Part shown: in pieces, positions 19,343 to 28,235 of the stretch
Layout of the letters: every line of letters starts with the position of its first letter
Position numbering within the stretch: the stretch's first letter is position 1
Origin: Entrophospora sp. SA101
Lineage: Eukaryota > Glomeromycota > Glomeromycetes > Entrophosporales > Entrophosporaceae
Direction of reading: 5' to 3'
Length of the DNA: 28,235 bases
Assembly (NCBI GenBank): GCA_958430865.1
Contig: CAUDNR010001247.1
Location: 61,967-90,201 of the forward strand
Position numbers and translations under genes: made by a program
Notes under the pieces: generated by a model
What the model was told of the DNA's origin: nothing
What the model saw: the letters and a program-made list of their open reading frames with translations, nothing else
The model's database searches: none

Positions 19343-19537
19343 AATCAATTAATATTTCCAAGCTTTAATAAAGCCATAAAGCGTGATTTATTACCGAATG
19401 AATTTTTATTGGTAAATACTCAAAGAAAAATTCTAGTATGGAATAATTGGCCAAATGAAGGCCAAAAAATAGGTTTTACTTCTTATATAACTTCACTAAA
19501 AGACAACAATAATAATTTTACTGATACATATTGTTGA
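19343..19537 (+). pseudogene. Open coding-like segment of 64 codons without start
   Basis: A frame open from 19343 to TGA at 19535-19537 reads LIFPSFNKAIKRDLLPNEF, LLVNTQRKILVWNNWPNEGQ, KIGFTSYITSLKDN. It has two Trp, Pro, and balanced charge, which is unusual for noncoding DNA here. There is no ATG, and the frame is closed by TAA just upstream. Likely an exon or relic of an unrecognised gene. Confidence 0.3.
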
Positions 19538-19667
19538 CATGTTTTCGTAAAAAATTTACTATATATTATGAGTTGAATTACGTTCTTTTTGTGGCATTGC
19601 GAACCTTAAGGTTAAATCATATTACCAACATGAATTCTTGTTACTGACCTGCCCATCTATATAGTTT

Positions 19668-19845
19668 GGGGATAGACTCCGTTAATATTGACATTGACAT
19701 TGACATTTAATTTAATTAATTTAACAACAACAACAACAACAACTACTACAACAACAATTTTTCACATACAAGGGAAAGAACTTGATGTCAAAATGTCATT
19801 TATATTCTTGGATCAAAACTACTAATTAATTAATCAATCAATCAA
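19668..19845 (+). repeat. Copy of the TTGACATT / CACATACAAGGGAAA repeat with (TTGACA)n and (CAA)n
   Basis: Contains three TTGACA units, (ACA)n at 19724-19745, then CACATACAAGGGAAAG and the TTCTTGGATCAAAACTA block shared with 15005-15140 and, inverted, with 20815-20897. Confidence 0.7.
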
Positions 19846-20240
19846 CCACAATAGAAGTACAAACTACAATTAGTGAAATTTTGGGGTTTCAAAGATTTTT
19901 AATCTTTACACGGAATATTCTCAAACTTTGTTGATGTAATTATTTTCTTTGCAAATTTATCAGTACAAATGTGACTTTTCAAGAAATAAACATATAGCTA
20001 GCCTAATTCAAGGACTATTCCCATGTATAATTTGTTACGAAAGAAATATTTAACTTAGAAACTGTAGTTGATAAAAGTTTGAGTTAAAAGTCCTTGCTAA
20101 TAAAGTATGATTAATCAAATCAAATGTTTTTAAGCTATATGGAAAGAAAAGGCAATGACACGTCGGCTCGAACGATCTAATTTATTAGATACGGGGCATT
20201 TGTTTGTCTAGTTAGATAAGATTGTTTGTTTCGAGAGGCA

Positions 20241-20339
20241 TTCATTTTACCGACAACTCGGAAGTTACATTTAACCTCCACATAATCAAACAGCTAATAA
20301 ATGCTAAAATGGAGTGCTGTGTGTTGTTGGTAAAATGAA
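20241..20339. mobile_element. 99-bp MITE-like inverted repeat
   Basis: TTCATTTTACCGACAAC at the left and GTTGTTGGTAAAATGAA at the right pair with one mismatch; the interior AACCTCCAC / GTGGAG-like blocks pair weakly. No clear target duplication, so class is unknown. Confidence 0.5.
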
Positions 20340-20559
20340 CTGTCAGTAAAATGATTGTCGGTACTGTAAGTTTTAGTACACCACCATTCGATTACTGTTT
20401 GTCAAATAATATTTTTTTCATTACATAACCGAATATCTGAAAATAATACCAGAAGAATTGGTATTATTTGATATTAATAATCTAGACCTTGTATGGAAAT
20501 ATAGAGGATGTAATTAATTGATTTGCATTCTGTTGTGAAATTCAAATTAGCCAACCAGA

Positions 20560-20689
20560 ATTCCTCTTTCGAATTAAATATTAATGATCGCCATGTATCC
20601 TTCCCGAAATTACTAATTATGGAAAAAATGAGCAATCATACGAAACAAACGAGTAATAAATAGCATATAGTAATCGAATGATGTTACTA
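20560..20689 (+). repeat. 129-bp near-identical dispersed repeat, copy 2
   Basis: Same sequence and orientation as 18397-18525. It is preceded by GAAATTCAAATTAGCCAAC, a fragment of the MITE at 4190-4316, so it may have inserted into an older MITE copy. Confidence 0.85.
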
Positions 20690-20814
20690 AAAACTTACAG
20701 CATGTATAATGAACGCTTAATCCTCGGTGTCTGCAATCTGCGTTTATCTTTTCTCAGGGTCTACTTTATGATATAAATTTATAAAACAACAATTTAATTG
20801 ATCAATTAATTAAT

Positions 20815-20894
20815 TAATTTGATTAATTAATAGTTTTGATCCAAGAATATAAAAGGCATTTTTGACATCAAGTTCTTTCCCTTGTACGTGAAAA

Positions 20895-20959
<65 letters not shown>
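20815..20959 (-). repeat. Inverted repeat copy followed by an (ATT)n microsatellite
   Basis: The reverse complement of 20815-20897 gives the CAAGGGAAAGAACTTGATGTC and TTCTTGGATCAAAACTA blocks of 19668-19845. From 20895 to about 20959 there is a pure (ATT) run of roughly 21 units, the counterpart of the (ACA)n in the other copy. Confidence 0.8.
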
Positions 20960-20960
<1 letters not shown>

Positions 20961-21400
20961 TAATTATTATATTACTGTATTACTATATTACTATAATGTT
21001 ATCATTACTATCGCTATTACCATTACTATAAATGCTGTCATTGCTATCACTGTTATCATCACTATAACGCTATCGTTGTTGTTATCTGCGATGAATAATT
21101 AATTCATTAAAATCGATCGATATAATAAGAAGAGGAGGAGGATAAGAAGAAATAAATAAGAAGGAGGGACAAAAATATAAATATATTTATTATGTGATAA
21201 AAATCGATAATAAATTAATAATTAAAATAAATTAATAACTAATTGATAATAAATTGTCACTTTGATATTTACAAATATATATAGTTGTTTGCTACTATTC
21301 ATTTACAATATTATCGTATATATATATATATATTGCTATGTTTAATACTCATCGTTCTATATTATCATTATATTTACACATTCGCTACTATTATTATTCA
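20960..21400. other. 3' flank of the four-exon gene
   Basis: Low-complexity ATT/ACT/ATC repeats, (GGA/GAA)-rich 21130-21170 and (TA)n near 21318-21332. It should include the 3' untranslated region of the minus-strand gene ending at 21401. Confidence 0.4.
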
Positions 21401-24033
21401 CTAAAAATAATCAAAATCAACCCCTTGAGAATTTTCTAAGCTCACTACAATATCGGTATGCTCAACACCTGAAATAACTTCTCTGATCAAGTCATTTGGG
21501 ATATATTCGAGTGAGCTATCTGCTGATCTGATAACGAATTGTTTGTTTGGTGGAGCGGATGCATTATTTATAGCAAACGTAACAACTGAAGAAAATGTGG
21601 TTGTATCTGATACAGCAACTTTTTGCTTATAAACTTTTTTCTTAGATCTGACTGTTACAGATTTTAATAATGGGGTCGTTACTTTGGGTGTTGATTGTAG
21701 TGGTGGTGATAATGACAATGATGATGATGAAAGAAGAATGTTAGGTGAATTGAGTGGCGGTGGTAAAGGTGGTGGTTGAGGTGGTGGTGGGGGTTGTAGT
21801 TGAAATTGATGTAAAGGTGTTGTTGTCGTAGTTGATGGCTTCGCTGGAAGAATAATATTTTGTTGTTGTAATTCTAGTGATGGTCTATGTTGAGGAGCTC
21901 TTAACGTTGAAGATGGAGGTGGAGATAGAGGAGGAGGGGGGGAAGCATAAATTGAAGCTTTGATTTAAATAAAGAAAGGTATTTTAAAAAATCAGTTAGC
22001 ATAAAAGTGATTATTTAACATTAAGAGTAGTGATGTTAGCCAGCTAAGAATTTTTAAACGGCCAACATTATTAATAAAAAAATAATACTTACTATTACTA
22101 TCAGCAATAAAATTTCTTGGAGGAGAGTGTGGAGAGTAATAATATGTGGTATCTACAATCAATTACACACGCGATTAATTAGTTTATAAATAACAGTATT
22201 ATAAAATATTTACTTTGTACTTACCATTATTGTTATTATTACTACTAATATTATTAATATTTTTGAAAACATTGTTTTTTCGATAAAGAATTAATTGTAT
22301 TTCACACTCATATTCGTCATCTTCTGCATCATTGTCATCGGGATTTTTATCATGGTTCACTGGTCCACCTTCTCCTTTTCCCTTGAGGTCTTCTTTATCG
22401 TCAGTTTCGTTATATATATTTTTAACAATCTTCCAAAATTTGTTGAAGCTGTCTTCATCGTTTAATTCTATAATTACATCGTTGCAATAATCATCATTAT
22501 TATTACTCGCAACAGCTTTCTTTTTGATGGCAGTTGTCTTTTTCGACTCATCGACATTCTTATCGCCTATATCTTTATTATTGCTGTCATCATTTTCAAT
22601 CATCATAATTATCCCGTTACCCTTGGCGTCGTCGTCAACAACCTTGGTTTTATTTTCAACTAGGGTTTTTTCTTTTTTATTCTTTCTAATCACTTTATAA
22701 TAAAGTTTTTTGACATCAACATTACCCCAACTTGTTGGAAAAGCGGTTGACGAAACGACGTTGGAATGAAAATTTTTATAAGTTTGGTTTGATTTTGGAA
22801 AATTCATATCATCCAAATAAATCTCAATTTGTTGATCGAGTTGTATGGAATCGTTGGAGTTGGCATCTAAACATATCACAGTAAATTTTTTTGATGATTT
22901 CGTCTGCTCTATAAAAATAATAACGATAACAGTCAATTCGTCAGTAAACATATATAATTAGAATGATCATTATTATTGCTTTAGAAATGTGCGTTCAGGG
23001 ATTATCATTAGTGTTGGTTTCCAAAACTAGAGAGTTTCGCGACTGTGCAAAAGTCAAAAGGTTTCGTCATAAGTCAAAACTAGTTTTGATTTTTGATTAT
23101 TGACTTTTGATTAGTTTTGACATATAAATTTTAATTTTAGTTTTGACTTTCGTCTCTTAGAAATAGTTTTGACAACCAATACTAATTATCATGTAGTTAT
23201 CCGCAAAAAATATACGCAATCGCCAAATCGATTTCTAAATAAGGATAACACACACGCACCAACCAACCAATAAAATTGGAAAAAATAATACTCGTGGCAC
23301 AATTAGGGTTGTATTCACGGATACCGTAAGGAGGTCACATAGGGATTTTTTGCTGATTTATTAGTGTGTAATCCCCTTAACGGTATTCATGGTATCCGTG
23401 AATACAAACCCTAGGCACAATATGATTTGCTTACCATCTATTTCATCGTCAATGATCATCATAACCATTTCTTTATCATTACTGGATAGTGAATCATTAT
23501 TGATATTATTGTGATGCTGTTGTAAAATCAAACTTGTCTTTATAACTTCCTCTTCGACCGTTCTTAGCTCATCCAACGCTTTTTTAATAATTGGACCAAA
23601 AATCAGCCCATTCCACCCAAATCCCAGGGAAATATTATACGCTTGTATGTGTTGTAAATATTGTTCCAAAGAACCGGATTTTATCATTGATTTTCGTTTA
23701 GCATTGATGTATTCTTCCAGCAGTTTTTCTGTAATTGGAAAGTACGGGATTTGTTCACCAGCGTGTAGAGATTTGATTATATTGATAAAATTCGTCACAC
23801 CTACTCTTGAAGCTCGTGTGTTTAGGCTCGGTGACCTTTTCGTTCTACGATAATAACTAGCATTACTAATACTGCTACTGGTGCTGGTGGTAGTAATAGC
23901 ATTTTCGAGATTCGTGGTAGTGCTATTATTATTAGCAACGCTTTTAGAATAAAAGTTTGAAAAAAATGAAGGTGAAGCCGGTGATGTAGAGGATAATGAT
24001 TTTAAAGAAGAATCATTGACATTTTCATTGTCA

Positions 24034-24064
<31 letters not shown>

Positions 24065-24110
24065 CGTTATCTTCTGATGCGGAGTTGTTGGCGTGTCGGA
24101 TTGGGGGCAT
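21401..24110 (-). CDS. Four-exon gene with a recombinase-type SAM-like DNA-binding domain
   Basis: Exons 24110-23435, 22908-22225, 22152-22093, 21957-21401; all introns are GT-AG and all junctions phase 1, total 658 codons before TAG. Residues 1-95 are Asn/Ser/Thr-rich. About 104-184 (TNFINIIKSL, PITEKLLEEYINAK, LEQYLQHIQAYNISLGF, IIKKALDEL) follows the helical pattern of the N-terminal core-binding domain of tyrosine recombinases such as Cryptons. No catalytic R...HxxR...Y block follows, so recombinase activity is not expected; a DNA-binding role is inference. Residues 230-305 and 370-437 form two hydrophobic/charged modules (KKFTVICLD, LYYKVIRKNKK; IELNDEDSFNKFWKIV, ECEIQLILYRKN) divided by acidic linker. 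Exon 4 opens with a proline-rich stretch and ends in a basic-then-folded segment (VRSKKKVYKQKVAV, VTFAINNASAPPNKQFVIRS). Introns 1 and 3 carry MITEs. Confidence 0.8.
22028..22073. mobile_element. 46-bp deletion derivative of the TAGTGATG hAT MITE, in intron 3
   Basis: Starts TAGTGATGTTAGCCAGC, includes TTTTTAAACGGCC and ends CAACATTATTA, matching only the two ends of the element at 16612-16762. Flanks ATTAAGAG and ATAAAAAA do not match well, so the target duplication has decayed. Confidence 0.55.
23009..23184. mobile_element. 176-bp hAT MITE in intron 1, TSD ATTATCAT
   Basis: Ends TAGTGTTGGTTTCCAAAACTA and inverted TAGTATTGGTTGTCAAAACTA; ATTATCAT at 23001-23008 and 23185-23192. The interior repeats CAAAACTA and AAAGTCAAAA in both orientations, so it folds into a long hairpin. 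Confidence 0.93.
23304..23413. mobile_element. 110-bp hAT MITE in intron 1, TSD GGCACAAT
   Basis: Ends TAGGGTTGTATTCACGG and the inverted TAGGGTTTGTATTCACGG; GGCACAAT at 23296-23303 and 23414-23421. It lies just inside the donor of intron 1 (23434), and the last 17 or so codons of the unspliced frame that runs to 23361 are translated from this element and the adjoining intron, not from real exon. Confidence 0.93.
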
Positions 24111-24243
24111 TTTTCTTTAATGAGCGTGTGAATTGATGATGGGTGCAATTAACAGTTTGTTTTTTTAAAAAAAAATTTTCTTTGTGAAATAAACTTATTG
24201 AAAATAAAAAAATAAAAATGATTTTTCCTTCTGCAAATTTGAG

Positions 24244-24340
24244 AATATATTCGACGTTTTTATATATAAAGATTCATAAATAAAATAGCATAAATTAGTT
24301 GACACAATAGATTCGACGTTTTTATATAAATATCCATAAA
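24244..24340 (-). promoter_or_regulatory. Duplicated TATA-like promoter motif
   Basis: TATATAAAAACGTCGAAT occurs twice on the minus strand (about 24307-24333 and 24246-24268, the second with one extra TA), 140-220 bp before the ATG. Both are kept in the truncated copy on the other strand (18355-18376 and 18541-18562). The ACGTCG core next to a TATA-like string is the most distinctive upstream element in the window. Confidence 0.4.
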
Positions 24341-24669
24341 AAAAAAAAAAATAAATTGTGAGTGATAAAACTTATATAAGATCCATACATAATTGTGATA
24401 TATATTTTGAAAAAATTTTACAAACTAACCGCACATTCGCGGAAAACAGTTCGGTCTTTTGAGATAAATAAACATCGGATGTATTTTAACTTGTTTACTA
24501 TTAATGAATATTTATCATTAAATTCCACCAATAAGTAAATGCCTGTCATCCACCGTGGACTACAGACAGATAGTGCCGCAGTTGCTGCCGCGTAATAAAC
24601 GAGAAATAGTTTATAATTTATTTTAATATCTATAATTAATTATCGTCATTATTATACTAATCGATACTT

Positions 24670-25593
24670 TTTTTTATTACAATTATTGTTTTATTATTAC
24701 GATAATAAAGGTGATTATAATTTGCGATCCTTATTTACCAAAATAAGTTTATAAAATAAAGATAAAAATATATATTTTTTTTATTAAATTGACTTTTTTT
24801 GTTTTTATTCGAGTTCTTACTTTACAAGGTTTTTGTTTTATTTCTTGTTTGAATAAAATACCAAAGATTAAGAATATTAATATGGATATTTATATAATTG
24901 AAAGAATAACAAACGAGTAAAAAAAATCGCGTTTTATGATTGGTAGTACAAAGGAATTTTAAAAAAATTATAAAAAACAAGGTATATTGAAATTAAAAAA
25001 ATAAAAATAAAAATAAAAAAATATTTGTATAATTACAAACCCTGCCTGAACTTGATATTTACGTATTCATTTAATTATTTTGCCCATATAAATATAAATA
25101 GAGAGAACTCGAATTCAATTTTTTTATTCCAAAAATTAATTTACTGAATTTAGGATGTTTAAAAAAAAAAAAACAGTGTTTGAATGAACTAACTTATATT
25201 TATTTTGCATTTAACATAAGCGATGGAATAAACTTAGAAAACACTAATAGAAAAATAATGACAAAATAATAATTAAATTAAATTTAGTAAAGCCTTGTTC
25301 GCTTATAATCAAGGACCCAAATAAATGTATATTAATATACAGTGATGAATAAGTAATTTATAATTGATATCGAATGCCCTATACAAGTTATCTATAAATA
25401 AACACAAGACATAGAATCTTCCATTATTTTAAATTAGTAAATTGCCTTGTTATAATATTGATAGGAATATTCGGCGTTATATATAAAATAAACAAATAAT
25501 TTTTTAATCTTATAAACTATAAATTAGCCACACGTAACGGTCTATGTAACATATTGACAAATAAAATTCAATAATTTTTGTAATGTCGTCATA
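24670..25593. other. AT-rich intergenic region
   Basis: Above 80% A+T by eye, with poly-A/T runs and no supported ORF or repeat. It lies beyond the end of the inverted duplication with 18005. Confidence 0.4.
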
Positions 25594-25691
25594 TACACAG
25601 ACAGACTCGATAAGTCAGCCGCATAATTTATACTATTGAGTACTTTAAACAATTGATTACTGCGGGCTGACTTATCGAGTCTGTCTGTGTA
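25594..25691. mobile_element. 98-bp MITE with perfect 27-bp terminal inverted repeats
   Basis: Begins TACACAGACAGACTCG and ends CGAGTCTGTCTGTGTA; pairing is perfect for 27 bp through AAGTCAGCC. The terminal TA is consistent with a Tc1/mariner-type TA target. Perfect ends suggest recent insertion. No other copy in the window. Confidence 0.9.
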
Positions 25692-25899
25692 ACATTGTAT
25701 TAGATTTGGATATTTTTTTGCAAATAGTTACAATGAGTGCATAATAATGACCATTGTTATCATATGAATTTTTACTGAAAATAAAAATATCTCAATTCAG
25801 GTTAGACATTCTTTATAAGACATTCCCTTGTTTAAATTTTCTGTTCCGAAAATATTGCACGGAAAATTAAGCAAAATAAAATTTTTTAAATTTCCCAAT

Positions 25900-26639
25900 T
25901 TTGAAAATTTTCAAAAACCGAAACATTTTCACGCTAATGCAGGGTTTATTTTTAAGCTCGATATATATATATATATATATATATACATAAATATATGCCT
26001 TGTTAAAAGAAAAATTTTATTTGTGCAATAACAATAACCTAATTTACATTCTAATTGATATTTAAATGATTTCTTTGTTTAGATTTTTATATTTTTTATC
26101 TTTAATTAATTAATCAATTACGGAAAAAAAAATCACGCGATTAAATAAGAAATGTTTTTTTCAATTTTTGGCGTTAGAGTTTTTTTTATCCTATCCTTTT
26201 TGCTTTATTCTACAGATTAATTCTATTTATCATTTACAACAGAGATGAAGAAAGTAAATACCACAGCATCGTCATCATCATAATCAACATATAATATTAT
26301 CATTATGCAGTATTGTAAGTGTCGAATGTTCTGCAAATTGACACAATGCCTGGTTTTCTGTTAAACGTAACAATCGATTTGCTGTTATTAGTATTAATAA
26401 TATCATAAATATTGCTTTGTAATTAGTTTTTTATTAGAAACGTTTGTTTCCTTTATTAGTACATATTACTTTTATTAACCGCACCGGTTTCTATTTGATT
26501 GGTTTAGTTCAGATTGATAGATAATTAAAAGTACAAATAAAAATAATAGATATTGCTGTTGTTGTGATCCATATTAGTTAATATATACGCACGCACGCGC
26601 ATATATACGTAATAGCAGATATAAAGATAGATGTCCTTC

Positions 26640-26673
<34 letters not shown>

Positions 26674-28110
26674 GTAATAATAGTAATAATAGTAATAATA
26701 GTAATAACAATAACATTATTATAATAATAAATGCCTGCAATTAAGGCAACAACAATAATAGCACACAATTTATTATTCCATTCGGTTCCAATAATCTTCC
26801 ATTCCGAATTGTTCAATGACTGATAATAATGATAAGTGAAAGGAGATGGCCAAGGCAATAATAATTGGAACGATAAGGTTATGAAATGATTGAAGATAAA
26901 AGTCAAACTAAACTAAAAAATAAATCAAAAATGATATTTTTTAAGTTTAAGTCGAAATCAAGAATCAATTTTTTTTAAGTTTAAATCAAAAAAACAAAAA
27001 AAACTGATAGATTAATTAATAAATAAATTTATAATCTATTTATAATCGTGCGATCAATTAATTACTAATGCTTATTTGTGTATACTGATAATATCTTTTT
27101 TAATATTACTACCATTAACCGCAATCATTTTGGCGTTTTGATACTTATTCTTCCTAACTTTGTTCTTCTATTTGACTTATTCGTATTCACAAACAATAAA
27201 GTAATTAACTATTGTCTGCGTGCTGTTAAAACATCAAGATTCACCCACGCGTTGAGAATATCCATGTGAATAAAATGAAAATGAAAATGAAAAATGAGAT
27301 TTGCCGCGCTTTGCTTTCGTTGTTGATAATGTCCGTGAACTTTAAATCTAAGATCTTTGTTGTAAAATACCAGATATTAATCAGGATGTTCACACGCATA
27401 TACATTAACCATCTTTCTTTCTCTTTTTCTTTCTCTTAAGAATGAATGAATGAATGAGTAAATCAATCAATCAATCAATCTATCAATCAAGAAATGAACC
27501 AATCAACCATTAATCAATGAGTGAGAGATTACACGGAATTTAAACTTTATTTTATCGTTTAAAGTTGTTATTACGAGTATTAAATGAAAAATGGAAACTT
27601 TAATAAGTTTAATTAATAATAATTAGTAACTCAGTATAACCAACCTATCACACAATAATATCATTTTTTATCACGCTAGTCTAATAAATAATAAAGTGCA
27701 GGTATCCGAAAATAATAATAACCACAAAAATATAAAATATAACTAATATTTACCGTTGTAATATCGCAATTAACAAAATAGCTGGTCCGTTTATTATTTA
27801 TTTATCCTAGTCTTTAATTTATTGGATATGGATATGTGGCGAATTTATCTATTACCTTGCAATCAGTCAATTAAAATAATTATAAGTGTGGAAAAGAAGA
27901 AACCGCCCTAATTCTAATGCAGGGGAAACAAACAAATCAATTAAAATCACAACAACAATAGTAATAACAATAATAACAAATATAGACTGTATATATATGC
28001 CTTTTAATTAAACTTTCCAGTAAATACTTTTTTTAGATATATTTTTTTGGGGGATCTACGCCGTTAATATTGACATTGACATTGACATTGACATTTAAAT
28101 TTAATTAATT
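25900..28110 (+). repeat. ~2-kb segmental duplication, copy 2
   Basis: Colinear with 13010-15050 (see shared blocks there). Differences are mostly microsatellite length and small indels; identity is patchy, so the duplication is older than the inverted one at 18005. Contains (TA)n at 25965-25985. GGTTTAGTTCAGATTGATAG is among the best conserved parts of both copies. Confidence 0.8.
26642..26712 (+). repeat. (ATA)n microsatellite
   Basis: (ATA)n with interspersed GTA units, about 70 bp. It accounts for the poly-Ile run of the minus frame at 26906-26574. Confidence 0.9.
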
Positions 28111-28165
28111 TAATAATAACAACAACAACTAAAACAACAATAATAATAACAATAATAACAATAAC

Positions 28166-28235
<70 letters not shown>
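28050..28235 (+). repeat. (TTGACA)n and (TAA)n microsatellites at the window end
   Basis: Four TTGACA units at 28069-28093, then CAA/TAA mixtures and pure (TAA)n from about 28168 to the last base. The block order matches 19668-19745. Confidence 0.9.

Noticed and set aside
26574..26906. 110-codon minus ORF with a membrane-like poly-Ile stretch
   Set aside because: Poly-Ile comes from an (ATA)n microsatellite, and the paralogous segment at 13648-14000 does not keep the frame.
1..28235. CRISPR arrays, tRNA, rRNA, bacterial operon signals
   Set aside because: No spaced direct repeats of CRISPR type, no cloverleaf or TTCGA-loop sequence that held up, and spliced genes show a eukaryotic nuclear context. 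The GGTTCGAAT at 1006 lies within a coding relic.

Overview
The window is very AT-rich, carries spliced genes with short GT-AG introns, poly-Asn tracts and many miniature transposons, and opens with the C-terminus of a kinase type that is hugely expanded in arbuscular mycorrhizal fungi. This points to a glomeromycete nuclear genome, most like Rhizophagus or a relative. That assignment is an inference from protein style; no rRNA or tRNA gene was found.

Layout. 1-446: 3' end of a kinase gene, restored by one intron. 645-2547: nested, decayed repeats holding relics of at least two coding sequences. 3081-5268 (minus): the main finding. A signal-peptide exon is followed by a ladder of tandemly duplicated ~105-bp introns, each separated from the next by a microexon of exactly one codon (16 of 18; the first two are 4 nt and correct the phase), ending in a short terminal exon. 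Spliced, it predicts a 55-aa secreted peptide precursor. 6290-7330: an 86-bp minisatellite split by a hAT-type element. 8473-10348: a coding relic and a 614-bp hAT element with its own broken ORF. 10357-13009: mostly empty. 13010-15050 and 25900-28110: two copies of a ~2-kb noncoding direct duplication. 16184-19011: fragments of a gene whose intact copy lies at 21401-24110, interrupted by transposons, plus an Asn-rich ORF. 21401-24110 (minus): a four-exon gene of 658 codons whose N-terminal half resembles the DNA-binding, not the catalytic, domain of tyrosine recombinases.

How it fits together. The only well-supported genes are the kinase fragment, the microexon gene and the four-exon gene. 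The Asn-rich ORF is plausible. Much of the rest is transposon debris. At least five hAT-type insertions have exact 8-bp target duplications and one mariner-type insertion is verified against its empty site, so the order of several events can be read directly. I had no database or transcript data; splice models rest on consensus sites and frame continuity.
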